Below are positions 44,940 to 54,617 of a stretch of 64,000 nt of DNA, piece by piece (position 1 is the first letter of the stretch; each line of letters opens with the position of its first letter). The DNA comes from Halomarinibacterium sp041392125 (GTDB taxonomy: Bacteria > Bacteroidota > Bacteroidia > Flavobacteriales > Flavobacteriaceae): contig JAWKMR010000006.1 of NCBI GenBank assembly GCA_041392125.1, positions 62,001 through 126,000 on the forward strand, read 5' to 3'. The notes beneath the pieces were generated by a model, which was not told the origin of the DNA, did no database searches, and saw only the letters and a program-made list of their open reading frames with translations. Both the position numbers and the translations under genes were made by a program.

Positions 44940-45782
44940 TTATTCTCCCAAGAAAGAAATTTCTACATAACAAGGAATATCATAAGCTACATAGCCCCTT
45001 CTACCAGTTGATGATGTTGAAAATTCTTCAGCAGTATCTTGAAGAAATGTTAAGGTAAAAGAAACATTTTGATTTGCTATTAAACTCACATATTCTGTAG
45101 CGGTAAATTCTTGCCAAATGGCAAAATAATTGGTCGCTCCAATGGAGGCTTGATATGCCGTTGAGTAAGAATTTACAGGAATGGTATAATTTGTTCCACC
45201 AAAATTTAACGTGTAGGTACCGGTAGCACTGGCAATATTCAAATCGCCATCAGACCTTGTACTTGAACTACCTTCATTGGGGACTCTTGCGTCACCTCCT
45301 CCAAAATCGACACGTATTTTTACTTTGTATTGACCTGTATACTTTGCGGTAAAAGTATTTGTGTTGTTTCCATTTAATGCTAAAGTTAAACTGGTTCCTG
45401 GAGTGCTTCTTGTGCTCCCGGTAGTGCTTTCATACAAAGCATATTGCCTTTTGGGAAACTGAGGGCGCCACTGTGTTCCATCCCAAGAATACATGCCTGG
45501 AACTACATCGTTAGACCCAGTTGTGGTTGTATTAGTATTAAATACCACTGTCCCAATAGGAATATTTCCTCCTTGTGGGTTTGTAGCAGGGGCCATAACT
45601 ATAGTAGAGGTCAGTGCCAGTCTTGGAAGTACAACACCCATATTTGTGGAGTTGATGTCCAAAATGCCATTTGGGGTAGTTGTGTTAATACCTACTTGGG
45701 CATTTAACGGGTTAGAAATACTCAAGAATGTGTATATGAGGGCAACAAAAACTAGAGATTTCCTAGTAAATTGAAATTTCAT
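44940..45782 (-). CDS. Secreted surface protein, paralogue 1 of a tandem trio (first gene of operon)
   Basis: Signal peptide (about 1-28, ISNPLNA) then QVGINTTTPNGILDINSTNM, GGNIPIGTVVFNTNTTTTGS and PGMYSWDGTQWRPQFPKRQY. The C-terminal domain has YKVKIRVDFGGG and ends VEISFLGE. Alignment with the next two proteins is clear throughout. The promoter with TATTTTTG on minus lies 58 bp upstream. It has no T9SS domain. Confidence 0.72.
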   Translation of the reverse strand: MKFQFTRKSLVFVALIYTFLSISNPLNAQVGINTTTPNGILDINSTNMGVVLPRLALTSTIVMAPATNPQGGNIPIGTVVFNTNTTTTGSNDVVPGMYSWDGTQWRPQFPKRQYALYESTTGSTRSTPGTSLTLALNGNNTNTFTAKYTGQYKVKIRVDFGGGDARVPNEGSSSTRSDGDLNIASATGTYTLNFGGTNYTIPVNSYSTAYQASIGATNYFAIWQEFTATEYVSLIANQNVSFTLTFLQDTAEEFSTSSTGRRGYVAYDIPCYVEISFLGE

Positions 45783-45839
45783 AAGAGGTAAACATTAAGA
45801 TTTGGTGATACAAGATTAGTTTATTTTTTCTATAAAAAC

Positions 45840-45847
45840 CAAAAATA
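45840..45847 (-). promoter_or_regulatory. -7 promoter element of the trio operon
   Basis: The minus strand reads TATTTTTG (TAnnTTTG perfect), 58 bp before the ATG at 45782. A TTG occurs 15 nt further upstream, a short spacer; TTATCGAA lies between. Confidence 0.5.
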
Positions 45848-45964
45848 TTCGATAAAAAACATCAAAAAATTTTATTTAAAGATTTTTCTTACAATTATTT
45901 ACGTAAATATTTCAATGTTGGTTTTTTAAAGGTAAATTTCATCTTTAATGTTTTTTTATTCAAT

Positions 45965-45987
45965 TAAAAAGCCCCTATCGGGGCCTT
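45965..45987 (-). terminator. Terminator of the 1396-residue protein gene
   Basis: The minus strand has GGCCCC / GGGGC (AAAGGCCCCGATAGGGGC) followed by TTTTTAATT, 20 bp past the stop of the gene above 46006. Confidence 0.8.
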
Positions 45988-46005
45988 TAGATACAATAGC
46001 ATTTT

Positions 46006-49000
46006 TTACTTTTTTACTATTCTTCGTGTTACTAATCCCTGTTCGGTTTTAATCTGAATAAAATACACCGAAGACTTGTATTTAGAAATATTAAGGGTTG
46101 CACTATCATAATTGGGGTTAGTCCTCTCAATGATTCTTCCCTGCACATCAAAGATTGTTATTTCTTCAATTTGCGATTTAGGGGCTGAAATGTTTAGCAC
46201 TCCCTCTGTTGGATTAGGAAAAATAGTAACATTCTCTATTTCTGTATTGGCAATACCAAGGGTGCTGTTTTTAAATGAGCCTTTTGAGAACAATACCATA
46301 AAACGTCCGGAGTGATTTCCCTTTTCCGCTGAAAACAGGTAAGCATTATTGTTCAGGTTGGTGATTATCTTTTCTTCAGTATCCCATAAATAAATAGTTG
46401 ATGCGATTAAATCTGTTCCTTCCAAATTGGCGATTGAAATTTCATACTCTTGCTTTCCATCTACTTGGGTTGAAAATCCCATAGGGACTTTGATATTTTT
46501 ATTGAAATCTTCCCTGGATTGAATACCTAATTGTTCTGTTCCGTCCTCCAACTGAGTATATAGCGCTACGACTGTTGCCAGGCATCGGCTGTCATATCCT
46601 TCATCCAATCCTGCTGTAGCATTGGTAGAGAACCCTAATAAGGCTGTACTTTTTAAATCGTAGTCTACTGTTTTTAGTGAGAGCCAAAGACGTTCGCGGT
46701 TTTGGTTGCTCTGTCTTAAGGTAGTATTTCCAGTTGTGAGACGCATGCTATTGTTAAAAATAGCAGTACCACCACTACTGGCCTTAATAGCAAAACCTTG
46801 ACCGGTAGCAATCACACCATTAGGTTCTGTGCTGGTTCCGGGGTCGTTGGCAGCAGCAGTACCTCCCATTAGGTTATACATAGAAATATCCTGCATAGAA
46901 AAATTCATAGAACCTGCGCCGGGATAGGAGGGACTTGGGGGTGTTAAATGTTCCCAGAAATAAACTTCACTTACCATACTGTTGGCAGAAATGAAGTCGT
47001 CAGCAGAAATAGCAGAGGCATAAGGATTAGCCAGAATGTTAGGACTTGCATTTTTATTAGCAGCAGCATTGGGTCCAGGAGTATTATAGATTATTGGGAA
47101 GTTTACCACACCATTGTTAAGGGTTCCTTGATTATAGGTATAGTTAAAGATCCCTCCGGGTTGTCCATAACCGGATTGGGGACGTACAATGTACCCTTCA
47201 CCGGGATTGATATCGCCATTATAGGCAATCCAGTTGTCATAATTGTCATCGGCAAAGTTTTCCGAACCTGGGAAGGCAGTTGCCACAGCTGTATTGGGTG
47301 AGAAGAGTGAGGTGTCGTGATTCAAAACCAAAAAGGCCGAATTCCAGACACCGGTTCGAATATCAGAAGACATCGGACTTCCCAGAATCATAAAATCTCT
47401 GGAGGCAAGAGTAGGAGTGGTGAGTTTTACGTTAATGGTTCCATTATTGTTAACTATAGCATCATCGTCCACTTGTACTAAATTTCCTTGATGTTCTACA
47501 ATTAGGGTTCCATCTACGGTAATATCACCTTCAATTTTTACATAATCTCCTGCTCTAACAGTAAGTGTTGAGCCAGAGGAAACATATAAAGTACAGGCGT
47601 CGATGTCACCTTGAACACTAGTATCATAATTACTGTAAATAAATGCTCCTTTTGAAGTTGTAGGGGTTCCATTATTCCAGCTTCCAGAACTATAGGTAGT
47701 TGCTCCGGTACAAGTGGATGTTTCAAATTGACCCGTAAACATACCTCTTCCGTAGGTGGAAGCTAAAATAGTTCTGTCTGCAGTTCTATAATCAAATGAA
47801 GTAACTTTCACACTGCTCATTCCATTAACACTCTGAGTCCAGTTGGGGTTGGCATCACCCCAATTGGAAGTTTGCCAAACACCCAATTCAGTACCAATAA
47901 TTACTTCATTGGTACTTAAAGGGTTTTGGAGTATACATTTTACCGGCAAATCGGGCAAATCACCTTCTTTACTTACCCAGCTAGTACCTCCGTTGGAGGT
48001 ATACCAGATACTGGTAACTCCATAATTGTGGAACGTTACCATAATGTTATTTTCAGATTGACCATATCGTATGTCGGATACAGCCCCTACTTGTCCCGGC
48101 ATTGAAATATCTGTCCATGTTGGGTTGGCTGCACTGGCATTATCTAAACGTATTATTTTTCCGAGAGCTGTACCTACCAATACTCTATCTGTTGTATGTG
48201 GCGATGCAACAAAAGCAGTAGGGTAGGTGTTTAACATTGTATTGCTTAGAATTGTTCTATTAGCTGTTCCGGTAATGTTATTATATCTATATATCCTGTA
48301 TGCTGGAGTACTTGTGGTACCATTGGCGTATAAACGATTTGTATCACTGTCTAACCCCGATTGGTTAACAAAATCACCATCACTGGTATTATTGGCAATA
48401 TAAGCTTGAGCAGTTCCTGTACTGTAATTTAATCTATAATACACATTATAAACATAGGAAGATACCATATATTGATTGTCCTGATCTATAAAAACGTAAC
48501 AACCATCCCCACCTGTCACTTCGGTTGAGCTTCCTATTCCCACCGGAGCTCCATTAATTAATTGGGAACCATTATCTTGTGCACCTGCAAGTAATTTGGT
48601 AGTACTTGTTTGCTGATTGATAGCTCCTTTATAAAATTGAGTCACATTATAGCCATTATTTCTTACAGAAGTGGTTGAACCGCTATTGTTTGTGTAATAT
48701 ACCCCTCCATCGTTTCCGAAGATAATTCTACTAGTAGATGCTCCTGTTTGTGGGGCAAAAGCAATTCCGTGTTGATCGGCGTGAACCTCTTGGAAACCAA
48801 ATCCCCCATACCAATGCGAAAACTGACTCCATGAACTTCCCGAGTTTGTAGATTTAAATAAATCAATCCCACCTACATAAACTATAGCATCATTGAGTGG
48901 ATCCACACCAATCATGAGATCATAAAAACTTTGTCCCCTTGTAAAATCTGCAGATGAAATGCCCGTATCAGCATCATTAGGGTAAGCCATTAATGTAGGT

Positions 49001-50196
49001 GCTGTTGAAAAACCATTTGTAGTTCTGTAAATTTTAGCTGGGTTTGCAGTATTTACTCGGTCTTCACACAAGACATAAATTTTGTTCGACGTGGTTTTAG
49101 AACAAGCCAACTCTACACGACCGTTGGTTCCTAAATTCCTGACGTTGGTCCATCCTGTTCCTGTATTTCTGAATACCCTTCCGCCACCTTCACCGGTATA
49201 ATAACTATACTTGGTACCCATCCATAGATTCCCATCAGCATCAATATCAAAATCATTAGGGGCAAAATAGTTTCCTGCTGAGCTTTCATAGAGACTTCCT
49301 GTTAATCTTGAAAAATTTACTCCATCGGTACTTTTATATAGCCCAATAGTGTTGGCCCCCAGCCAAGACCATCCAGCTCCGCCAGATCCGGAAGTTACCT
49401 CTTCTGTGTAGGCCATGGCATCAGTACCAAAATATACTTCCGTCTGATTAGTGGTTGGATTATTCCAGGCTATAATATCTTGTATGTAAGTAATTTTATC
49501 AGATGAAGAACTTCCGCCACTATAAATATTTACCCAGTTTTCACCTCCATCAGTCGATTTATAAACGCCATTCCCATTTACGGCTCCCCAAGTATACACC
49601 TCTCCTGTACCAATGTACATGATATCACTATTATTAGGGTCTACCGTCATACACATGACTGCCATGTTTCCGGGAACACCATTAACTTGTTGCCAAACCG
49701 TAGCAGAACTAGTGATATTAGTATTAACCCATAACCCCCCCGAGACACCTCCTGCAAACACCTTTGAAGTACTTCCGGGAGCAAACATAAGCGTATGGGT
49801 TCTTCCACCTACATTATCAGGGCCGCGTTCTACCCAAGAATTAGATCCACCCCCGGGAGGAGTTCTCATGGAAGGGTTTGATGCTAATTGTTTTTGAAGT
49901 TCATGAACTCTTTCTGGTGCAGGTCTCAGTAAATTAGGATCACTGGTATAAAGCCATTCTTGCTCGTAGTATTTATTTGGAGGTAAGCCTTTTACTTTCC
50001 TTTCTTCTTTAGACAAACTCATTGTTTTTCTGAAAGGATGATTATTTAAAAAGTTAGAATAGCTATCTGCTACATTTTGAGTAGCCGATTTCTGCGCTCC
50101 ATTTTTAGTATCCTTGAAGAGATAAATAGTTGCTGAAAGAACTAATGCTAAAATTAAATAATATTTTATCTTAGTTTTTGTGGAATATATTTTCAT
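46006..50196 (-). CDS. Giant BNR/sortilin-type propeller surface protein with T9SS sorting domain
   Basis: The N-terminal hydrophobic segment (about 8-26) is a signal or anchor. Residues 115-830 contain BNR/Asp-box and VPS10-like motifs (SGGLWVNTN, YKSTDGGENWVNI, KSTNSGSSWSQF, YTSNGGTSWVS) that fold as ten-bladed or double seven-bladed propellers, as in glycoside-hydrolase-like or sortilin-like proteins, although no catalytic residues can be assigned. Residues about 832-1396 are the module shared with the protein at 39930 (GSWNNGTPTTSKG, INPGEGYIVRPQSGYGQ). It ends with a T9SS type A domain (IFPNPTEGVLNIS, RRIVKK). The promoter is TTG-N19-TATTTTTG at 50219-50248. Confidence 0.85.
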   Translation of the reverse strand: MKIYSTKTKIKYYLILALVLSATIYLFKDTKNGAQKSATQNVADSYSNFLNNHPFRKTMSLSKEERKVKGLPPNKYYEQEWLYTSDPNLLRPAPERVHELQKQLASNPSMRTPPGGGSNSWVERGPDNVGGRTHTLMFAPGSTSKVFAGGVSGGLWVNTNITSSATVWQQVNGVPGNMAVMCMTVDPNNSDIMYIGTGEVYTWGAVNGNGVYKSTDGGENWVNIYSGGSSSSDKITYIQDIIAWNNPTTNQTEVYFGTDAMAYTEEVTSGSGGAGWSWLGANTIGLYKSTDGVNFSRLTGSLYESSAGNYFAPNDFDIDADGNLWMGTKYSYYTGEGGGRVFRNTGTGWTNVRNLGTNGRVELACSKTTSNKIYVLCEDRVNTANPAKIYRTTNGFSTAPTLMAYPNDADTGISSADFTRGQSFYDLMIGVDPLNDAIVYVGGIDLFKSTNSGSSWSQFSHWYGGFGFQEVHADQHGIAFAPQTGASTSRIIFGNDGGVYYTNNSGSTTSVRNNGYNVTQFYKGAINQQTSTTKLLAGAQDNGSQLINGAPVGIGSSTEVTGGDGCYVFIDQDNQYMVSSYVYNVYYRLNYSTGTAQAYIANNTSDGDFVNQSGLDSDTNRLYANGTTSTPAYRIYRYNNITGTANRTILSNTMLNTYPTAFVASPHTTDRVLVGTALGKIIRLDNASAANPTWTDISMPGQVGAVSDIRYGQSENNIMVTFHNYGVTSIWYTSNGGTSWVSKEGDLPDLPVKCILQNPLSTNEVIIGTELGVWQTSNWGDANPNWTQSVNGMSSVKVTSFDYRTADRTILASTYGRGMFTGQFETSTCTGATTYSSGSWNNGTPTTSKGAFIYSNYDTSVQGDIDACTLYVSSGSTLTVRAGDYVKIEGDITVDGTLIVEHQGNLVQVDDDAIVNNNGTINVKLTTPTLASRDFMILGSPMSSDIRTGVWNSAFLVLNHDTSLFSPNTAVATAFPGSENFADDNYDNWIAYNGDINPGEGYIVRPQSGYGQPGGIFNYTYNQGTLNNGVVNFPIIYNTPGPNAAANKNASPNILANPYASAISADDFISANSMVSEVYFWEHLTPPSPSYPGAGSMNFSMQDISMYNLMGGTAAANDPGTSTEPNGVIATGQGFAIKASSGGTAIFNNSMRLTTGNTTLRQSNQNRERLWLSLKTVDYDLKSTALLGFSTNATAGLDEGYDSRCLATVVALYTQLEDGTEQLGIQSREDFNKNIKVPMGFSTQVDGKQEYEISIANLEGTDLIASTIYLWDTEEKIITNLNNNAYLFSAEKGNHSGRFMVLFSKGSFKNSTLGIANTEIENVTIFPNPTEGVLNISAPKSQIEEITIFDVQGRIIERTNPNYDSATLNISKYKSSVYFIQIKTEQGLVTRRIVKK

Positions 50197-50218
50197 AAAA
50201 AAGGGGCTTTTATTTTTT

Positions 50219-50248
50219 CAAAAATAGATTTTTATCGACAAATAGCAA
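50219..50248 (-). promoter_or_regulatory. Promoter of the BNR giant gene
   Basis: On the minus strand TTG (plus 50246-50248), 19-nt spacer, TATTTTTG (plus 50219-50226): an ideal Bacteroidota promoter. TTTGTCGATA (plus 50233-50242) lies in the spacer; the same 10-mer is upstream of the gene at 52502. Confidence 0.7.
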
Positions 50249-50291
50249 TTTTAATTCGATGAAATACAAAAAATTTCTTTTTTTGAATATT

Positions 50292-50320
50292 AAAAATGCT
50301 CGTTTTTAACGAGCATTTTT
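50292..50320 (-). terminator. Terminator of the 720-residue protein gene
   Basis: AAAAATGCTCG / CGAGCATTTTT stem with a short loop; it can work on both strands and lies 20 bp past the stop codon at 50340. Confidence 0.85.
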
Positions 50321-50339
50321 AGTAAGTTTTAAAGTAACC

Positions 50340-52502
50340 TTATTTCATAGATTTGGTTTCATTGAATAGTTTATCTTGTTGCTGACCAATAGTAGTTGAC
50401 TGGTTTTCTGAGCCAAATATTCCATTGGGTGCATCCGGAAAACGTAAGTTCGCATATTCTGAATTTTCGGAGGGAGTTCTTCCTTTTTCATCTTTTCTAT
50501 TGGCTACTATGTGCCATGAGAAACTTACATTAGAATTTCCATTTTGCAATTCTTTTACTAAAAATCCTTCCGAAGTTTTTTGTGTTACGTAAACTCCATT
50601 ACAGTCGCCTTCCAGTTGTATAAATACTTTTAATGGGTGTTTTTCATCAACAATAATATTGTTTGAAAAATTAGGATCAATTTTTATTAAAGCACTTCCT
50701 TGAATTAAGGTTCCTATTCCATAATCTTCAAAAAGTACTTCAGGTGCCTCGGGTGCAAACATAATTTTTTTATTTCCGTCTGCTCCCTCAACGATGGTTG
50801 ATACGTTTCCGTTGCCTATAATCTTATAGTTAGTGTTTCCATATCTTGCACCGGCATATGCATAAGAAGAATTAATGGATGTCCCGCCACTGTAAAAATA
50901 TCCCCCATAAAACATATTGTTCCCACCCACTTGACTAGCATTGGTGTATCCTGCTAATTGTGCCCTTGGGTCTCTTGTATCTGAATCTATTGGACTACCC
51001 GTATAATTGGTTTGAAAACGAGCGGCTTCCATAATTCCATTACTAGTTATGGGACCTTCAGATAATGCGTAAAGTGCTAAATCGGTCGCATTGGTGTTAA
51101 CTCCAACATTCATAATCTGTGTAGAAGAAATGGAAGTAGTACTTCCGGATACAGCTCGTATTCCCATATTCGAGTCGGTTCCTGCTTGTTTGTCGGATAC
51201 AGCAAGAACGCCATTGGCTCTTGAGGTACCGGTGCCCCAACCAATAATTCCTCCTATTAAAAAAGCCCCTCCAGTATAGGCAGTAGTCCCATAAATACCG
51301 TGATTATTACTCGAAATTCCTAAGACACCCAGCCCTGTTCCGGTATCACTACCATACACTGCAATACCATTTGATGAGGTTTGGGCAATAATTCCATAAG
51401 GTTGAGAAGCATTATTTACTCGTAATGCAGTATCTGAAAATGGAGTATTTCCTATTCCTACAGTTCCTGCTGCATCAATTTGCATTCTCTCGCTATCATT
51501 TGTTCTAAATGCTAATGAATTATTATCTGTGGTGCCCAAAAAGTTATTTGCTATACTGGTACCGGCATTCCCTTCCAAAGACCAGTCTTTACCACCGGTA
51601 CCTCCCATGGCTATCCATCGGGTTCCGTCCCAATAATAAAATCCCGGTAAAACTTCGGTAGCGCCACTGCTCGAGTTAGCCGTATTGTAGACTAATAAGC
51701 CAGTTGCTGGTGCTGTAACAGGAGAAGTAGATGTTGTTGAAGATAACGCAACTCTATTAATTAATATTCCCCTATTATTATCTGTTAACTCCAGCTGTGA
51801 ACTAGTATCTGGATTATTTGTCCCAAGTCCTACATTGTCATTAGTGCCATCAACAAAGAGGGCATTTGTTTCATTATTTGTAGCAATACGAGTATTGAGT
51901 GCTAGCTCATTATTATTTACGATGAATTCATCGGTTCCCCCTTCAGAAAGTGCTAAAAATTCAATGCCTCCTGCTGTTAAATTCAATTCATCATCCACCC
52001 CTCTAAAAATACCTGTATCACTATCTACATCCCAAGACAAAAGGGGTTGTGCGGCAGTTCCGGGATTAAATGCTCTAAGTAAACCTGTATTGGTAATCTC
52101 AAGACGCTCCGTATTATTGGTTCTAAATCGAAGCGGAATGTTATCTGTAGTTCCAATAAAATCTGTAACCGGATTCGTTCCGGAATTTCCGGAGAGTTTC
52201 CAATCCTTACTTTCTATTGGAATCCATACACTACCATTCCAGTAATGAAACCCTTTTCCGGTAGTAGTATTGGTGTTGTATACTAAAAGACTTTCGGTTC
52301 CTCCTCCGGTAATTGGAGCAATGTTAGTAAGATTTGTAATATTGACTCTGGGTATTAGAATCCCTTTGTCTGAACTTGTAACATCCAACATACTCCCAGC
52401 TTGAGGTGTAATGGTGTTAATTCCTACTTGGGCGATTAGAACACTTTGAAAAAAGACACATAATAATAATGTATGTTTTAAATTGCGTAAAGTTGTTTCC
52501 AT
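50340..52502 (-). CDS. Large secreted tail-fibre/adhesin-like protein
   Basis: Signal peptide (about 1-24, QSVLIA) then QVGINTITPQAGSMLDVTSS and LVYNTNTTTGKGFHYWNGS. A similar unit is repeated near residues 235-310 (LLVYNTANSSSGATEVLPG). DFIGTTDNIPLRFRTNNTER and NFLGTTDNNSLAFRTNDSER are duplicated segments of the type found in phage-tail-fibre-like head proteins. A C-terminal domain has VSFSWHIVANRKDEKG, like VSWMITSERND in the 739-residue protein. No T9SS sorting domain is seen. How it leaves the outer membrane is unclear. Confidence 0.75.
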   Translation of the reverse strand: METTLRNLKHTLLLCVFFQSVLIAQVGINTITPQAGSMLDVTSSDKGILIPRVNITNLTNIAPITGGGTESLLVYNTNTTTGKGFHYWNGSVWIPIESKDWKLSGNSGTNPVTDFIGTTDNIPLRFRTNNTERLEITNTGLLRAFNPGTAAQPLLSWDVDSDTGIFRGVDDELNLTAGGIEFLALSEGGTDEFIVNNNELALNTRIATNNETNALFVDGTNDNVGLGTNNPDTSSQLELTDNNRGILINRVALSSTTSTSPVTAPATGLLVYNTANSSSGATEVLPGFYYWDGTRWIAMGGTGGKDWSLEGNAGTSIANNFLGTTDNNSLAFRTNDSERMQIDAAGTVGIGNTPFSDTALRVNNASQPYGIIAQTSSNGIAVYGSDTGTGLGVLGISSNNHGIYGTTAYTGGAFLIGGIIGWGTGTSRANGVLAVSDKQAGTDSNMGIRAVSGSTTSISSTQIMNVGVNTNATDLALYALSEGPITSNGIMEAARFQTNYTGSPIDSDTRDPRAQLAGYTNASQVGGNNMFYGGYFYSGGTSINSSYAYAGARYGNTNYKIIGNGNVSTIVEGADGNKKIMFAPEAPEVLFEDYGIGTLIQGSALIKIDPNFSNNIIVDEKHPLKVFIQLEGDCNGVYVTQKTSEGFLVKELQNGNSNVSFSWHIVANRKDEKGRTPSENSEYANLRFPDAPNGIFGSENQSTTIGQQQDKLFNETKSMK

Positions 52503-52546
52503 ATAATATCATTTAGTAAGATTACTCTTACAATATTATAATAAAA

Positions 52547-52556
52547 TATCGACAAA
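52547..52556. promoter_or_regulatory. TATCGACAAA box upstream of the 720-residue protein gene
   Basis: Identical 10-mer to the one at 50233-50242; on the minus strand it reads TTTGTCGATA. A second ATCGATTAAAAGC lies at 52568. Both are within 70 bp of the start at 52502. Confidence 0.35.
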
Positions 52557-52772
52557 GTACTTATTAAATCGATTAAAAGCATAATAATTTAACATTTTAA
52601 TGATTTTTGTGTTAAATATTTCTTTAGGAACATCATTTAAAAAATTGAGGATATTTTAATTTCGAAGTGTTTATCAGAAAAAAAATGAATTATTTTTTGA
52701 GTTTTAACATATAAACCTTCAATTTTACAATAAACAATCAGATTTAGCTTTTATAATTTTCTGAAAATCAAA

Positions 52773-53693
52773 ATGTTCAATTTTCCAGATTTTAAAGTCC
52801 CTATTCAAAAAATAGAAGGTTTTTCTGTCCTCTTTGGGACACACGAGTTATATGTCTTAAGAGAAGATCAAATGCATCCCGAAGTTTCCGGGAATAAATA
52901 CCGAAAGTTGAAATATAATCTTTTAGAGGCCCAATCCCTAAATAGCAAAGGCTTATTAAGTTTTGGAGGGGCTTATTCAAATCATATTGCAGCGTTAGCC
53001 GCTTTAGGAAAAGAAACAAAAATACCTACCGTTGGAATGATACGTGGCGAGGAATTATTTTCAAAAATAGAAGAAAATCCAACCTTGTCTTTTGCAGTAA
53101 GCTGTGGCATGCAACTTCATTTTATCTCCCGGGAAGCCTATAAAAAAAAGGATGAAACGCCTTTTATAAATACGATTAAAGAAAAATTCGAAAATTACTA
53201 TATCATTCCCGAAGGGGGCACTAATGCCTTGGCAGTTAAAGGCTGCGAAGAAATTCTTTCAGATCAAACACATAATTTTGATTATCTCTGTGTGCCTGTT
53301 GGCACAGGAGGGACAATGTCTGGCTTAGTAAAGGCTTCTTTACCGCACCAAACCGTTCTTGGATTTTCAGCATTGAAAGGGACTTTTCAAAAAGAAATAA
53401 TAAAAAAATATACCTCCAAAACAAATTTTGAACTAATGGATGATTATTGTTTTGGCGGATACGGTAAAATAGATGAAGCATTAGTTCGTTTTATTAACGA
53501 GTTTAAAATTAAAACGGCCATAGCATTAGATCCAGTCTATACCGGGAAGATGATGTATGGAATTTTTGAATTGATTAGACAACAAAAACTGAAAAAAAAT
53601 AGTCGTATTTTAGCCATTCATACGGGAGGGCATCAGGGCATTACCGGAATGAACCAAAAGCTGAAAAAGAAACAACTACCTCAAATCGAATAA
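52773..53693 (+). CDS. 1-aminocyclopropane-1-carboxylate deaminase / D-cysteine desulfhydrase-like PLP enzyme
   Basis: A PLP-dependent beta-family protein of 306 residues. Lys42 in HPEVSGNKYRKLKYN is the likely Schiff-base Lys; FGGAYSNHIAALAA binds the phosphate and substrate; VGTGGTMSGLV is the PLP phosphate loop, and AIHTGGHQGITG the end. True ACC deaminase and D-cysteine desulfhydrase cannot be told apart by eye, so the substrate is uncertain. It is followed by the glucosaminidase gene 4 bp later. Confidence 0.85.
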   Translation: MFNFPDFKVPIQKIEGFSVLFGTHELYVLREDQMHPEVSGNKYRKLKYNLLEAQSLNSKGLLSFGGAYSNHIAALAALGKETKIPTVGMIRGEELFSKIEENPTLSFAVSCGMQLHFISREAYKKKDETPFINTIKEKFENYYIIPEGGTNALAVKGCEEILSDQTHNFDYLCVPVGTGGTMSGLVKASLPHQTVLGFSALKGTFQKEIIKKYTSKTNFELMDDYCFGGYGKIDEALVRFINEFKIKTAIALDPVYTGKMMYGIFELIRQQKLKKNSRILAIHTGGHQGITGMNQKLKKKQLPQIE

Positions 53694-53697
53694 TTAC

Positions 53698-54537
53698 ATG
53701 GGAGCAAGATTCTTTACTTTTTTAATCATCGGGTTATTGCTGGTTGGGTGTAAATCCAAAAAAGCGGCAGTTACTAAAAAATCCAGAACAAAGACCGAGA
53801 AGGTCGTTGTTATTACCCCAAAAGACCCTATTGAAGTAATTCTTCCCAATAAAACCGATGAGTCAAAAGTTGATGCACTTCCCAAGAATGCTTCCTATGA
53901 AGAAATTTTAAATGCTTACGTTGAAACTTACAGTGAGATTGCCAAAGAAGAAATGCTTCAGTACGGTATTCCTGCCAGTATTACCTTGGCTCAGGGAATT
54001 TTAGAAAGTGGTGCGGGAAGGGGTGAACTTACTCAAAAAGCTAATAATCACTTCGGCATTAAATGCCACACCAATTGGAGCGGGGAAAAAGTGTATCATG
54101 ACGATGACGAAAAAGGGGAGTGTTTCCGAAAATATAAAGACGCTAAGTATTCTTTTAGAGATCACTCTTTATTTCTGACCCAGCGAAGCCGTTATCAGGA
54201 GTTATTCAAATTGAAGAAAGACGATTACAAAGCGTGGGCAAAGGGACTTAAAAAAGCAGGATATGCTACCGACCCAAAATACCCGGATAAACTAATTGGC
54301 ATTATTGAAAAAAATAAATTGTATCAATTTGATGATGAGGTTTTGGGTGGAAAGGCAAGAATTATAAATAACGATGATTCAAAAATTAATACCTATACTG
54401 TTGAAAAAGGCGATACTTTATATAGTATTGCTCGTCGTTTTAGTATGACTGTTGAAACGTTAATGGAGTATAATGGATTACTTTCAAGCGATATTGCCGT
54501 AGGGCAAGTTTTATATTTACATTCTGTAAAAGATTAA
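53698..54537 (+). CDS. Lipoprotein glucosaminidase with LysM domain
   Basis: Lipoprotein signal (LLLVGC, Cys near 18). A glucosaminidase domain (about 75-215; LAQGILESGAGRGELTQKA with the catalytic Glu, NNHFGIKCH, YRDHS-like FRDHSLFLTQRSRY) is followed by one LysM (about 235-278; YTVEKGDTLYSIARRF). It cleaves peptidoglycan glycan chains. The organism's gliding/T9SS machinery or cell division may use it, but nothing in the context says so. It starts 4 bp after the ACC-deaminase-like gene. Confidence 0.9.
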   Translation: MGARFFTFLIIGLLLVGCKSKKAAVTKKSRTKTEKVVVITPKDPIEVILPNKTDESKVDALPKNASYEEILNAYVETYSEIAKEEMLQYGIPASITLAQGILESGAGRGELTQKANNHFGIKCHTNWSGEKVYHDDDEKGECFRKYKDAKYSFRDHSLFLTQRSRYQELFKLKKDDYKAWAKGLKKAGYATDPKYPDKLIGIIEKNKLYQFDDEVLGGKARIINNDDSKINTYTVEKGDTLYSIARRFSMTVETLMEYNGLLSSDIAVGQVLYLHSVKD

Positions 54538-54574
54538 GAAAGCATCCGATTTTTTTTTTTGCATAACACTAAAT

Positions 54575-54604
54575 AAAAAAAGCTCCCGAAAGGGAGCTTT
54601 TTTA
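54575..54604. terminator. Bidirectional terminator
   Basis: AAAAAAAGCTCCC / GGGAGCTTTTTT with loop GAAA, between convergent genes ending at 54537 and 54618. Confidence 0.9.
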
Positions 54605-54617
54605 TAGAAATGTATTG

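Noticed and set aside
37356..52502. Surface island as an integrated mobile element
   Set aside because: No integrase, transposase, tRNA or flanking repeat was found; gene families are typical for Flavobacteria.
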